Part shown: piece after piece, positions 1 to 11,890 of the stretch
Layout of the letters: the number at the start of each line of letters is the position of its first letter
Numbering within the stretch: the stretch's first letter is position 1
NCBI RefSeq assembly: GCF_051014685.1
Contig: NW_027479732.1
Span: 1 to 64,000 of the forward strand
Direction of reading: 5' to 3'
Origin: Ptiloglossa arizonensis
Lineage: Eukaryota > Arthropoda > Insecta > Hymenoptera > Colletidae
DNA: 64,000 nt
The notes under the pieces: generated by a model
Databases searched by the model: none
What the model was told of the DNA's origin: nothing
What the model saw: the letters and a program-made list of their open reading frames with translations, nothing else
Position numbers and translations under genes: made by a program

Positions 1-2617
1 GAAACTCGCCGATTACAGCGGTATGTGTATTTTTTCCCTAGGCAATTCTGGTTAAGCGCTTGGAGCAGCAGAATTGTGATAAATTTTTTGCCTTATCTAC
101 CATTTCTTGGCTTCAAACTCCCATATCTCGCGAACGGATTGACCTAACCCAAAAATTCCTATTGCATCTGAAAGTAGAAACTCGCCCCATTACAACGGTA
201 TGTGTATTTTTTCCCTAGGCCATTCTGGTTATGCGTTTGCAGCAGCAGAAATGCGAAAAAATTTTTGCCTTCTCAACCATTTCTTGTCCTCAAACTCCCA
301 AATCTCGCGTACGGGTTGACCTAACCCAAAAATTCCTATTGCATCTGAAAGTAGAACCTCGCCCGATTACAACGGTATGTGTATTTTTTCCCTAGGCCAT
401 TCTGGTTAAGCGTTTGGAGCAGCATAATTGCGAAAAATTTTTTGCCTTCTCATCCATTTCTTGGCTTCAAACTGCCATATCTCGCGAACGGATGGACCTA
501 ACCCAAAAATTCCTATTGCATCTGAAAGTATAAACTCGCCCGACTACAGCGGTATGTGTATTTTTTCCCTGGGGCATTCTGGTTAAGCGTTTGGATCTGT
601 AGAATTGCGAAAAATTGTATGCATTCTCAACCATTTCTTAGCTTCAAACTCCCATATCTCGCGAACGGATAGACCTAACCCAAAAATTCCTGTTGCGTGT
701 GAAAGTAGAAACTCGCCCGATTACAACGGTATGTGTATTTTTTCCCTAGGCCATTCTGGTTAAGCGTTTGGAGCAGCAGAATTGCGAAAATTTTTTTGCC
801 TTCTCAACCATTTCTTGGCTTCAAAGTCTCATATCTCGCGAACGGATTGACCTAACCCAAAAATTCCTGTTGCGTGTGAAAGTAGAAACTCGCCCGATTA
901 CAACGGTATGTGTATTTTTTCCCTAGGCCATTCTGGTTAAGTGTTTGGAGCAGCAGAATTGCGAAAAATTTTTTGCCTTCTCAACCACATCTTGGCTTCA
1001 AACTCCCATATCTCGCGAACGGATTGACCTAACCCAAAAATTCCTGTTGCGTCTGAAAGTAGAAACTCGCCCGATTACAACGATATGTGTATTTTTTCCC
1101 TAGGCCATTCTGGTTAAGCGTTTGGAGCAGCAGAATTGCGAAAAATTTTTTGCCTTCTCAACCATTTCTTAGCTTCAAACTCCCATATCTCGCGAACGGA
1201 TTGACCTAACCTAAAAATTCCTATTGCATCTGAAAGTATAAACTCGCCCGACTACAGCGGTTTGTGTATTTGTTCCCTCGGCCATTCTGGTTAAGCGTTT
1301 GGAGCAGCAGAAGTGCGAAAAATTTGTTGTCTTCTCAACCATTTCTTAGCTTCAAACTCCCATATCTCGCGAACGGATTGACGTAACCCAAAATTTCCTA
1401 TTGCATCTGAAAGTAGAAACTCGCCCGATTACAACGGTATGTGTATTTTTTCCCTAGGCCATTCTGGTTAAGCGTGTGGAGCAGCAGACTTGCGAAAAAT
1501 TTTTTGCCTTCTCAACCATTTCTTGGCTTCAAAGTCTCATATCTCGCGAACGGATTGACCTAACCCAAAAATTCCTATTGCATCTTAAAGTAGAAACTCG
1601 CCCGACTACAACGGTATGTGTATTTTTTCCCTAGGCCATTCTGGTTAAGCGTTTGGAGCAGCAGAATTGCGAAAATTTATTGCCTTCTCTACCATTTCTT
1701 GGCTTCAAACTCCCATATCTCGCGAACGGCTTGACCTAACCCAAAAATTCGTATTGCATCTGAAAGTAGAAACTCGCCCGATTACAACGGTATGTGTATT
1801 TTTTCCCTAAGCCATTCTGGTTAAGCGTTTGGAGCAGCAGAATTGCGAAAAATTTTTTGCCTTCTCAACCATTTGTTGGCTTCAAACTCCCATATCTCGC
1901 GAACGGATTGACCTAACCCAAAAATTCCTATTGCGTCTGAAAGTAGAAACTCGCCCGATTACAACGGTATGTGTATTTTTTCCCTAGGCCATTCTGGTTA
2001 AGCGTTTGGAGCAGCAGAATTGCAAAAATTTTTTGCCTTCTCAACCATTTATTGGCTCCAAAGTCCCATATCTCGCGAACGGATTGAACTAATCCAAAAA
2101 TTCCTATTGCATCTGAAAGTAGAAACTCGCCCGATTACAGCGGTATGTGTATTTTTTCCCTAGGCAATTCTGGTTAAGCGCTTGGAGCAGCAGAATTGTG
2201 ATAAATTTTTTGCCTTATCTACCATTTCTTGGCTTCAAACTCCCATATCTCGCGAACGGATTGACCTAACCCAAAAATTCCTATTGCATCTGAAAGTAGA
2301 AACTCGCCCCATTACAACGGTATGTGTATTTTTTCCCTAGGCCATTCTGGTTATGCGTTTGGAGCAGCAGAAATGCGAAAAAATTTTTGCCTTCTCAACC
2401 ATTTCTTGTCCTCAAACTCCCAAATCTCGCGTACGGGTTGACCTAACCCAAAAATTTCTATTGCATCTGAAAGTAGAAACTCGCCCGATTACAACGGTAT
2501 GTGTATTTTTTCCCTAGGCCATTCTGGTTAAGCGTTTGGAGCAGCAGAATTGCGAAAAATTTGTTGCCTTCTCAACCATTTCTTGGCTTCAAAGTCCCAT
2601 ATCTCGCGAACGGATTG
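1..2617 (+). repeat. 2.6-kb segment, near-identical sister at 3891-6507
   Basis: Rare variants recur at a constant offset of 3,890 bp: gtagaacctc at 351 and 4241, and the variants agcataattg, catccatttc, actgccatat, ggatctgtag and gtatgcattc all reappear in the same order. I saw only a handful of differences over 2.6 kb, for example tttgc/tttgg near 239, tttgtg/tatgtg near 1261, and a missing c in the first unit. The match ends where this copy reads gacgtaacc (2620) and the sister reads gacctgacc (6510). The offset is 22 monomers, which is one 12-mer plus a 7-mer and a 3-mer. Confidence 0.85.
1069..1085 (-). promoter_or_regulatory. Weak CENP-B-box-like 17-mer (best variant)
   Basis: Read on the minus strand this is TATCGTTGTAATCGGGC. 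The mammalian CENP-B box core is NTTCGNNNNANNCGGGN; this variant fits 8 of the 9 fixed bases (ATCG in place of TTCG). The commoner monomer form, with ACCG, fits 7 of 9. The same 8/9 form recurs in the cgatatg monomers, for example 10970-10986. A 7/9 fit somewhere in a 177-bp unit is expected about half the time by chance, and an 8/9 fit a few percent of the time, so this is a suggestion only. Confidence 0.15.
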
Positions 2618-3854
2618 ACGTAACCCAAAATTTCCTATTGCATCTGAAAGTAGAAACTCGCCCGATTACAACGGTATGTGTATTTTTTCCCTAGGCCATT
2701 CTGGTTAAGCGTGTGGAGCAGCAGACTTGCGAAAAATTTTTTGCCTTCTCAACCATTTCTTGGCTTCAAAGTCTCATATCTCGCGAACGGATTGACCTAA
2801 CCCAAAAATTCCTATTGCATCTTAAAGTAGAAACTCGCCCGACTACAACGGTATGTGTATTTTTTCCCTAGGCCAATCTGGTTAAGCGTTTGGAGCAGCA
2901 GAATTGCGAAAATTTATTGCCTTCTCTACCATTTCTTGGCTTCAAACTCCCATATCTCGCGAACGGCTTGACCTAACCCAAAAATTCGTATTGCATCTGA
3001 AAGTAGAAACTCGCCCGATTACAACGGTATGTGTATTTTTTCCCTAAGCCATTCTGGTTAAGCGTTTGGAGCAGCAGAATTGCGAAAAATTTTTTGCCTT
3101 CTCAACCATTTGTTGGCTTCAAACTCCCATATCTCGCGAACGGATTGACCTAACCCAAAAATTCCTATTGCGTCTGAAAGTAGAAACTCGCCCGATTACA
3201 ACGGTATGTGTATTTTTTCCCTAGGCCATTCTGGTTAAGCGTTTGGAGCAGCAGAATTGCAAAAATTTTTTGCCTTCTCAACCATTTATTGGCTCCAAAG
3301 TCCCATATCTCGCGAACGGATTGAACTAATCCAAAAATTCCTATTGCATCTGAAAGTAGAAACTCGCCCGATTACAGCGGTATGTGTATTTTTTCCCTAG
3401 GCAATTCTGGTTAAGCGCTTGGAGCAGCAGAATTGTGATAAATTTTTTGCCTTATCTACCATTTCTTGGCTTCAAACTCCCATATCTCGCGAACGGATTG
3501 ACCTAACCCAAAAATTCCTATTGCATCTGAAAGTAGAAACTCGCCCCATTACAACGGTATGTGTATTTTTTCCCTAGGCCATTCTGGTTATGCGTTTGGA
3601 GCAGCAGAAATGCGAAAAAATTTTTGCCTTCTCAACCATTTCTTGTCCTCAAACTCCCAAATCTCGCGTACGGGTTGACCTAACCCAAAAATTTCTATTG
3701 CATCTGAAAGTAGAAACTCGCCCGATTACAACGGTATGTGTATTTTTTCCCTAGGCCATTCTGGTTAAGCGTTTGGAGCAGCAGAATTGCGAAAAATTTG
3801 TTGCCTTCTCAACCATTTCTTGGCTTCAAAGTCCCATATCTCGCGAACGGATTG
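1381..3854 (+). repeat. Tandem duplication of a 7-monomer block (1,237 bp x 2)
   Basis: The block beginning acgtaaccca at 1381 restarts at 2618. The two copies, 1381-2617 and 2618-3854, share the variants gcgtgtggag, cagacttgcg, gcatcttaaag, gaaaatttattgcc, cggcttgacc, ttcgtattgc and ccctaagcc in the same order. The junction at 2617/2618 is marked by a switch from the aagtccc monomer to gacgtaacccaaaattt. This explains the 1,237-bp interval in the family A anchor series, and is what an unequal exchange within the 12-mer array would leave. Confidence 0.85.
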
Positions 3855-3890
3855 ACCTGACCCAAAAATTCCTATTGCATCTGAAAGTAG

Positions 3891-6507
3891 AAACTCGCCC
3901 GATTACAGCGGTATGTGTATTTTTTCCCTAGGCAATTCTGGTTAAGCGCTTGGAGCAGCAGAATTGTGATAAATTTTTTGCCTTATCTACCATTTCTTGG
4001 CTTCAAACTCCCATATCTCGCGAACGGATTGACCTAACCCAAAAATTCCTATTGCATCTGAAAGTAGAAACTCGCCCCATTACAACGGTATGTGTATTTT
4101 TTCCCTAGGCCATTCTGGTTATGCGTTTGGAGCAGCAGAAATGCGAAAAAATTTTTGCCTTCTCAACCATTTCTTGTCCTCAAACTCCCAAATCTCGCGT
4201 ACGGGTTGACCTAACCCAAAAATTCCTATTGCATCTGAAAGTAGAACCTCGCCCGATTACAACGGTATGTGTATTTTTTCCCTAGGCCATTCTGGTTAAG
4301 CGTTTGGAGCAGCATAATTGCGAAAAATTTTTTGCCTTCTCATCCATTTCTTGGCTTCAAACTGCCATATCTCGCGAACGGATGGACCTAACCCAAAAAT
4401 TCCTATTGCATCTGAAAGTATAAACTCGCCCGACTACAGCGGTATGTGTATTTTTTCCCTGGGGCATTCTGGTTAAGCGTTTGGATCTGTAGAATTGCGA
4501 AAAATTGTATGCATTCTCAACCATTTCTTAGCTTCAAACTCCCATATCTCGCGAACGGATAGACCTAACCCAAAAATTCCTGTTGCGTGTGAAAGTAGAA
4601 ACTCGCCCGATTACAACGGTATGTGTATTTTTTCCCTAGGCCATTCTGGTTAAGCGTTTGGAGCAGCAGAATTGCGAAAATTTTTTTGCCTTCTCAACCA
4701 TTTCTTGGCTTCAAAGTCTCATATATCGCGAACGGATTGACCTAACCCAAAAATTCCTGTTGCGTGTGAAAGTAGAAACTCGCCCGATTACAACGGTATG
4801 TGTATTTTTTCCCTAGGCCATTCTGGTTAAGTGTTTGGAGCAGCAGAATTGCGAAAAATTTTTTGCCTTCTCAACCACATCTTGGCTTCAAACTCCCATA
4901 TCTCGCGAACGGATTGACCTAACCCAAAAATTCCTGTTGCGTCTGAAAGTAGAAACTCGCCCGATTACAACGATATGTGTATTTTTTCCCTAGGCCATTC
5001 TGGTTAAGCGTTTGGAGCAGCAGAATTGCGAAAAATTTTTTGCCTTCTCAACCATTTCTTAGCTTCAAACTCCCATATCTCGCGAACGGATTGACCTAAC
5101 CTAAAAATTCCTATTGCATCTGAAAGTATAAACTCGCCCGACTACAGCGGTATGTGTATTTGTTCCCTCGGCCATTCTGGTTAAGCGTTTGGAGCAGCAG
5201 AAGTGCGAAAAATTTGTTGTCTTCTCAACCATTTCTTAGCTTCAAACTCCCATATCTCGCGAACGGATTGACGTAACCCAAAATTTCCTATTGCATCTGA
5301 AAGTAGAAACTCGCCCGATTACAACGGTATGTGTATTTTTTCCCTAGGCCATTCTGGTTAAGCGTGTGGAGCAGCAGACTTGCGAAAAATTTTTTGCCTT
5401 CTCAACCATTTCTTGGCTTCAAAGTCTCATATCTCGCGAACGGATTGACCTAACCCAAAAATTCCTATTGCATCTTAAAGTAGAAACTCGCCCGACTACA
5501 ACGGTATGTGTATTTTTTCCCTAGGCCATTCTGGTTAAGCGTTTGGAGCAGCAGAATTGCGAAAATTTATTGCCTTCTCTACCATTTCTTGGCTTCAAAC
5601 TCCCATATCTCGCGAACGGCTTGACCTAACCCAAAAATTCGTATTGCATCTGAAAGTAGAAACTCGCCCGATTACAACGGTATGTGTATTTTTTCCCTAA
5701 GCCATTCTGGTTAAGCGTTTGGAGCAGCAGAATTGCGAAAAATTTTTTGCCTTCTCAACCATTTGTTGGCTTCAAACTCCCATATCTCGCGAACGGATTG
5801 ACCTAACCCAAAAATTCCTATTGCGTCTGAAAGTAGAAACTCGCCCGATTACAACGGTATGTGTATTTTTTCCCTAGGCCATTCTGGTTAAGCGTTTGGA
5901 GCAGCAGAATTGCAAAAATTTTTTGCCTTCTCAACCATTTATTGGCTCCAAAGTCCCATATCTCGCGAACGGATTGAACTAATCCAAAAATTCCTATTGC
6001 ATCTGAAAGTAGAAACTCGCCCGATTACAGCGGTATGTGTATTTTTTCCCTAGGCAATTCTGGTTAAGCGCTTGGAGCAGCAGAATTGTGATAAATTTTT
6101 TGCCTTATCTACCATTTCTTGGCTTCAAACTCCCATATCTCGCGAACGGATTGACCTAACCCAAAAATTCCTATTGCATCTGAAAGTAGAAACTCGCCCC
6201 ATTACAACGGTATGTGTATTTTTTCCCTAGGCCATTCTGGTTATGCGTTTGGAGCAGCAGAAATGCGAAAAAATTTTTGCCTTCTCAACCATTTCTTGTC
6301 CTCAAACTCCCAAATCTCGCGTACGGGTTGACCTAACCCAAAAATTTCTATTGCATCTGAAAGTAGAAACTCGCCCGATTACAACGGTATGTGTATTTTT
6401 TCCCTAGGCCATTCTGGTTAAGCGTTTGGAGCAGCAGAATTGCGAAAAATTTGTTGCCTTCTCAACCATTTCTTGGCTTCAAAGTCCCATATCTCGCGAA
6501 CGGATTG
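3891..6507 (+). repeat. Second copy of the 2.6-kb segment at 1-2617
   Basis: This is the sister of 1-2617 at offset 3,890. It is itself followed by another 12-mer copy at 6013-8134. That third copy matches from about 4618 onward at offset 2,122 but has a replaced stretch of just over one monomer at about 6510-6735, where it carries cttgttaagc and cgcaaacgg. Confidence 0.85.
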
Positions 6508-9018
6508 ACCTGACCCAAAAATTCCTATTGCATCTGAAAGTAGAAACTCGCCCGATTACAACGGTATGTGTATTTTTTCCCTAGGCCATTCTTGTTAAGC
6601 GTTTGGAGCAGCAGAATTGCGAAAAATTTTTTGCCTTCTCAACCATTTCTTGGCTTCAAACTCCCATATCTCGCAAACGGATTGACCTAACCCAAAAATT
6701 CCTGTTGCGTCTGAAAGTAGAAACTCGCCCGATTACAACGATATGTGTATTTTTTCCCTAGGCCATTCTGGTTAAGCGTTTGGAGCAGCAGAATTGCGAA
6801 AATTTTTTTGCCTTCTCAACCATTTCTTGGCTTCAAAGTCTCATATCTCGCGAACGGATTGACCTAACCCAAAAATTCCTGTTGCGTGTGAAAGTAGAAA
6901 CTCGCCCGATTACAACGGTATGTGTATTTTTTCCCTAGGCCATTCTGGTTAAGTGTTTGGAGCAGCAGAATTGCGAAAAATTTTTTGCCTTCTCAACCAC
7001 ATCTTGGCTTCAAACTCCCATATCTCGCGAACGGATTGACCTAACCCAAAAATTCCTGTTGCGTCTGAAAGTAGAAACTCGCCCGATTACAACGATATGT
7101 GTATTTTTTCCCTAGGCCATTCTGGTTAAGCGTTTGGAGCAGCAGAATTGCGAAAAATTTTTTGCCTTCTCAACCATTTCTTAGCTTCAAACTCCCATAT
7201 CTCGCGAACGGATTGACCTAACCTAAAAATTCCTATTGCATCTGAAAGTATAAACTCGCCCGACTACAGCGGTATGTGTATTTGTTCCCTCGGCCATTCT
7301 GGTTAAGCGTTTGGAGCAGCAGAAGTGCGAAAAATTTGTTGTCTTCTCAACCATTTCTTAGCTTCAAACTCCCATATCTCGCGAACGGATTGACGTAACC
7401 CAAAATTTCCTATTGCATCTGAAAGTAGAAACTCGCCCGATTACAACGGTATGTGTATTTTTTCCCTAGGCCATTCTGGTTAAGCGTGTGGAGCAGCAGA
7501 CTTGCGAAAAATTTTTTGCCTTCTCAACCATTTCTTGGCTTCAAAGTCTCATATCTCGCGAACGGATTGACCTAACCCAAAAATTCCTATTGCATCTTAA
7601 AGTAGAAACTCGCCCGACTACAACGGTATGTGTATTTTTTCCCTAGGCCATTCTGGTTAAGCGTTTGGAGCAGCAGAATTGCGAAAATTTATTGCCTTCT
7701 CTACCATTTCTTGGCTTCAAACTCCCATATCTCGCGAACGGCTTGACCTAACCCAAAAATTCGTATTGCATCTGAAAGTAGAAACTCGCCCGATTACAAC
7801 GGTATGTGTATTTTTTCCCTAAGCCATTCTGGTTAAGCGTTTGGAGCAGCAGAATTGCGAAAAATTTTTTGCCTTCTCAACCATTTGTTGGCTTCAAACT
7901 CCCATATCTCGCGAACGGATTGACCTAACCCAAAAATTCCTATTGCGTCTGAAAGTAGAAACTCGCCCGATTACAACGGTATGTGTATTTTTTCCCTAGG
8001 CCATTCTGGTTAAGCGTTTGGAGCAGCAGAATTGCAAAAATTTTTTGCCTTCTCAACCATTTATTGGCTCCAAAGTCCCATATCTCGCGAACGGATTGAA
8101 CTAATCCAAAAATTCCTATTGCATCTGAAAGTAGAAACTCGCCCGATTACAGCGGTATGTGTATTTTTTCCCTAGGCAATTCTGGTTAAGCGCTTGGAGC
8201 AGCAGAATTGTGATAAATTTTTTGCCTTATCTACCATTTCTTGGCTTCAAACTCCCATATCTCGCGAACGGATTGACCTAACCCAAAAATTCCTATTGCA
8301 TCTGAAAGTAGAAACTCGCCCCATTACAACGGTATGTGTATTTTTTCCCTAGGCCATTCTGGTTATGCGTTTGGAGCAGCAGAAATGCGAAAAAATTTTT
8401 GCCTTCTCAACCATTTCTTGTCCTCAAACTCCCAAATCTCGCGTACGGGTTGACCTAACCCAAAAATTTCTATTGCATCTGAAAGTAGAAACTCGCCCGA
8501 TTACAACGGTATGTGTATTTTTTCCCTAGGCCATTCTGGTTAAGCGTTTGGAGCAGCAGAATTGCGAAAAATTTGTTGCCTTCTCAACCATTTCTTGGCT
8601 TCAAAGTCCCATATCTCGCGAACGGATTGACCTGACCCAAAAATTCCTATTGCATCTGAAAGTAGAAACTCGCCCGATTACAACGGTATGTGTATTTTTT
8701 CCCTAGGCCATTCTTGTTAAGCGTTTGGAGCAGCAGAATTGCGAAAAATTTTTTGCCTTCTCAACCATTTCTTGGCTTCAAACTCCCATATCTCGCGAAC
8801 GGATTGACCTAACCCAAAAATTCCTGTTGCATCTGAAAGTAGAATCTCGCCCGATTACAACGGTATGTGTATTTTTTCCATAGGCCATTCTGGTTAAGCG
8901 TTTGGAGCAGCAGAATTGCGAAAAATCTTTTGTCTTCTCAACCATTTCTTGGCTTCAAACTCCCATATCTCGCGGACGGATTGACCTAACCCAAAAATTC
9001 CTGTTGCGTGTGAAAGTA

Positions 9019-9195
9019 GAAACTCGCCCGATTACAACGGTACGTGTATTTTTTCCCTAGGCCATTCTGGTTAAGCGTTTGGAGCAGCAGAATTGCGAAA
9101 AATTTTTTGCCTTCTCAACCATTTCTTGGCTTCAAACTCCCATATCTCGCGATCGGATTGACCTAACCCAAAAATTCCTGTTGCATCTGAAAGTA
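9019..9195 (+). repeat. Representative monomer (177 bp) and its internal landmarks
   Basis: This copy differs from my hand-built consensus at only a few positions, so it serves as a map of the unit. In order it holds: a CpG-bearing segment gaaactcgcccgatt (start of unit); a T6 tract (unit 31-36); an AvrII-type palindrome CCTAGG (unit 38-43, here 9056-9061); an A5T6 tract flanked by gc on both sides (unit 80-90, here 9098-9108), close to a 16-bp dyad; the self-complementary TCGCGA (unit 129-134, here 9147-9152); and an A5 tract after the CCTAACCC octamer (unit 152-156). The unit is 59 x 3 bases, so a reading frame is kept from copy to copy. One forward frame has a single stop, the TAG inside CCTAGG. 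The segment catatctcgcgaacgg is among the most constant in the window. Most variation falls in the 3' third and around ccctagg. Confidence 0.9.
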
Positions 9196-10579
9196 GAATC
9201 TCGCCCGATTACAACGGTATGTGTATTTTTTCCATAGGCCATTCTGGTTAAGCGTTTGGAGCAGCAGAATTGCGAAAAATCTTTTGTCTTCTCAACCATT
9301 TCTTGGTTTCAAACTCCCATATCTCGCGGACGGATTGACCTAACCCAAAAATTCCTATTGCGTCTGAAAGTAGAAACTCGCCCGATTACAACGGTATGTG
9401 TATTTTTTCCCTAGGCCATTCTGGTTAAGCGTTTGGAGCAGCAGAATTGCAAAAATTTTTTGCCTTCTCAACCATTTATTGGCTCCAAAGTCCCATATCT
9501 CGCGAACGGATTGACCTAACCCAAAAATTCCTATTGCATCTGAAAGTAGAAACTCGCCCGATTACAGCGGTATGTGTATTTTTTCCCTAGGCAATTCTGG
9601 TTAAGCGTTTGGAGCAGCAGAATTGTGATAAATTTTTTGCCTTGTCTACCATTTCTTGGCTTCAAACTCCCATATCTCGCGAACGGATTGACCTAACCCA
9701 AAAATTCCTATTGCATCTGAATGTAGAAACTCGCCCGATTACAACGGTATGTGTATTTTTTCCCTAGGCCATTCTGGTTAAGCGTTTGGAGCAGCAGAAT
9801 TGCGAAAAATTTTTGCCTTCTCAACCATTTCTTGGCTTCAAAGTCCCATATCTCGCGAACGGATTGACCTGACCCAAAAATTCCTATTGCATCTGAAAGT
9901 AGAAACTCGCCCGATTACAGCGGTATGTGTATTTTTTCCCTAGGCAATTCTGGTTAAGCGTTTGGAGCAGCAGAATTGTGATAAATTTTTTGCCTTGTCT
10001 ACCATTTCTTGGCTTCAAACTCCCATATCTCGCGAACGGATTGACCTAACCCAAAAATTCCTATAGCATCTGAATGTAGAAACTCGCCCGATTACAACGG
10101 TATGTGTATTTTTTCCCTAGGCCATTCTGGTTAAGCGTTTGGAGCAGCAGAATTGCGAAAAATTTTTGCCTTCTCAACCATTTCTTGGCTTCAAAGTCCC
10201 ATATCTCGCGAACGGATTGACCTGACCCAAAAATTCCTATTGCATCTGAAAGTAGAAACTCGCCCGATTACAACGGTATGTGTATTTTTTCCCTAGGCCA
10301 TTCTGGTTAAGCGTTTGGAGCAGCAGAATTGCGAAAAATTTTTTGCCTTCTCAACCATTTCTTGGCTTCAAAGTCTCATATCTCGCGAACGGATTGACCT
10401 AACCCAAAAATTCCTATTGCATCTGATAGTAGAAACTCGCCCGATTACAACGGTATGTGTATTTTTTCCCTAGGCCATTCTGGTTAAGCGTTTGGAGCAG
10501 CAGAATTGCGAAAAATTTTTTGCCTTCTCTACCATTTCTTAGCTTCAAACTGCCATATCTCGCGAACGGCTTGACCTAA

Positions 10580-11357
10580 CCCAAAAATTCCTATTGCATC
10601 TGAAAGTAGAAACTCGCCCGATTACAACGGTATGTGTATTTTTTCCATAGGCCATTCTGGTTAAGCGTTTGGAGCAGCAGAATTGCGAAAAATTTTTTGT
10701 CTTCTCAACCATTTCGTGGCTTCAAACTCCCATATCTCGCGGGCGGATTGACTTAACCCAAAAATTCCTGTTGCGTGTGAAAGTAGAAACTCGCCCGATT
10801 ACAACGGCACGTGTATTTTTTCCCTAGCCCATTCTGGTTAAGCGTTTGGAGCAGCAGAATTGCGAAAAATTTGTTGTCTTCTCAACCATTTCTTAGCTTC
10901 AAAGTCCCATATCTCGTGAACGGATTGACCAAACCCAAAAATTCCTGCTGCGTCTGAAAGTAGAAACTCGCCCGATTATAACGATATGCGTATTTTTTCC
11001 CTAGGCCATACTGGTTAAGCGTTTGGAGCAGCCGAATTGCGAAAAATTTTTAGCCTTCTCAACCATTTCTTGGCTTCAAACTCCCATATCTCGCGAACGG
11101 ATTGACCTAACCCAAAAATTCCTGTTGCATCTGAAAGTACAAACTCGCCCGATTACAGCGGTATGTGTATTTTTTCCCTAGGCCATTCTGGTTAAGCGTT
11201 TGGAGCAGCAGAATTGCGAAAAATTTTTTGCCTTCTCAACCATTTCTTGGCTTCAAACTCCCATATCTCGCGAACGGAATGACCTAACCCAAAAATTCCT
11301 GTTGCATCTGAAAGTAGAAACTCGCCCGATTACAACGGTATGTGTATTTTTTCCATA
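10580..11357 (+). repeat. 780-bp block with a distant sister at 19601-20378
   Basis: A series of otherwise rare variants (atttcgtggc at 10711, gggcggattgactt, acggcacgtg, agcagccgaattgc, ttagccttc, cggaatgacc) recurs in the same order 9,021 bp downstream (51 monomers less 6 bp). The match is lost at about 11358, where this copy has aggcaattctgg and the sister has aggccattctgg. Confidence 0.8.
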
Positions 11358-11890
11358 GGCAATTCTGGTTAAGCGTTTGGAGCAGCAGAATTGTGATAAA
11401 TTTTTTGCCTTATCTACCATTTCTTGGCTTCAAACTCCCATATCTCGCGAACGGATTGACCTAACCCAAAAATTCCTATTGCATCTGAATGTAGAAACTC
11501 GCCCGATTACAACGGTATGTGTATTTTTTCCCTAGGCTATTCTGGTTAAGCGTTTGGAGCAGCAGAATTGCGAAAAATTTTTGCCTTCTCAACCATTTCT
11601 TGGCTTCAAAGTCCCATATCTCGCGAACGGATTGACCTGACCCAAAAATTCCTATTGCATCTGAAAGTAGAAACTCGCCCGATTACAACGGTATGTGTAT
11701 TTTTTCCCTAGGCCATTCTGGTTAAGCGTTTGGAGCAGCAGAATTGCGAAAAATTTTTTGCCTTCTCAACCATTTCTTGGCTTCAAAGTCTCATATCTCG
11801 CGAACGGATTGACCTAACCCAAAAATTCCTATTGCATCTGATAGTAGAAACTCGCCCGATTACAACGGTATGTGTATTTTTTCCCTAGGC

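Larger units (their letters stand above)
1..8826 (+). repeat. Family A: 12-monomer higher-order repeat, about 2,122 bp period
   Basis: A diagnostic monomer carrying aggcaattctgg plus gcgcttggag and gtgataaa recurs with ggcaattctgg at 41, 2163, 3400, 3931, 6053 and 8175. The spacings are 2122, 1237, 531, 2122 and 2122 bp, which are 12, 7, 3, 12 and 12 monomers. Other markers give the same period: tcaaccacat at 4871 and 6993, and cttgttaagc at 6591 and 8713, each 2,122 apart. The canonical unit is therefore a 12-mer, and the 7- and 3-monomer intervals are rearranged copies. Other members of this HOR carry tttattggctcc, ggttatgcg and cccaaatctcgcgtacggg. The family stops being recognisable near 8826, where the 2,122-bp match ends. 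Confidence 0.88.
8827..11890 (+). repeat. Short-period section: dimer duplications and an 8-monomer repeat
   Basis: Two dimer duplications are visible. The variant gttgcatctg followed by gtagaatctcg occurs at 8826 and 9180 (354 bp), and the aggcaattctgg/ccttgtctacc pair occurs at 9590 and 9943 (353 bp). A longer period of 1,415 bp (8 monomers) links ggcaattctgg at 9943 and 11358 and the rare atctgatagt at 10421 and 11836. The segment contains reworked family A monomers mixed with the gcggacgg and ccataggcc monomers that dominate farther right. Confidence 0.75.

Noticed and set aside
9098..9108. A5T6 tract as terminator or hairpin
   Set aside because: It is part of every monomer on a satellite with no transcription unit. 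The dyad is imperfect and AT-only, and there is no gene upstream.
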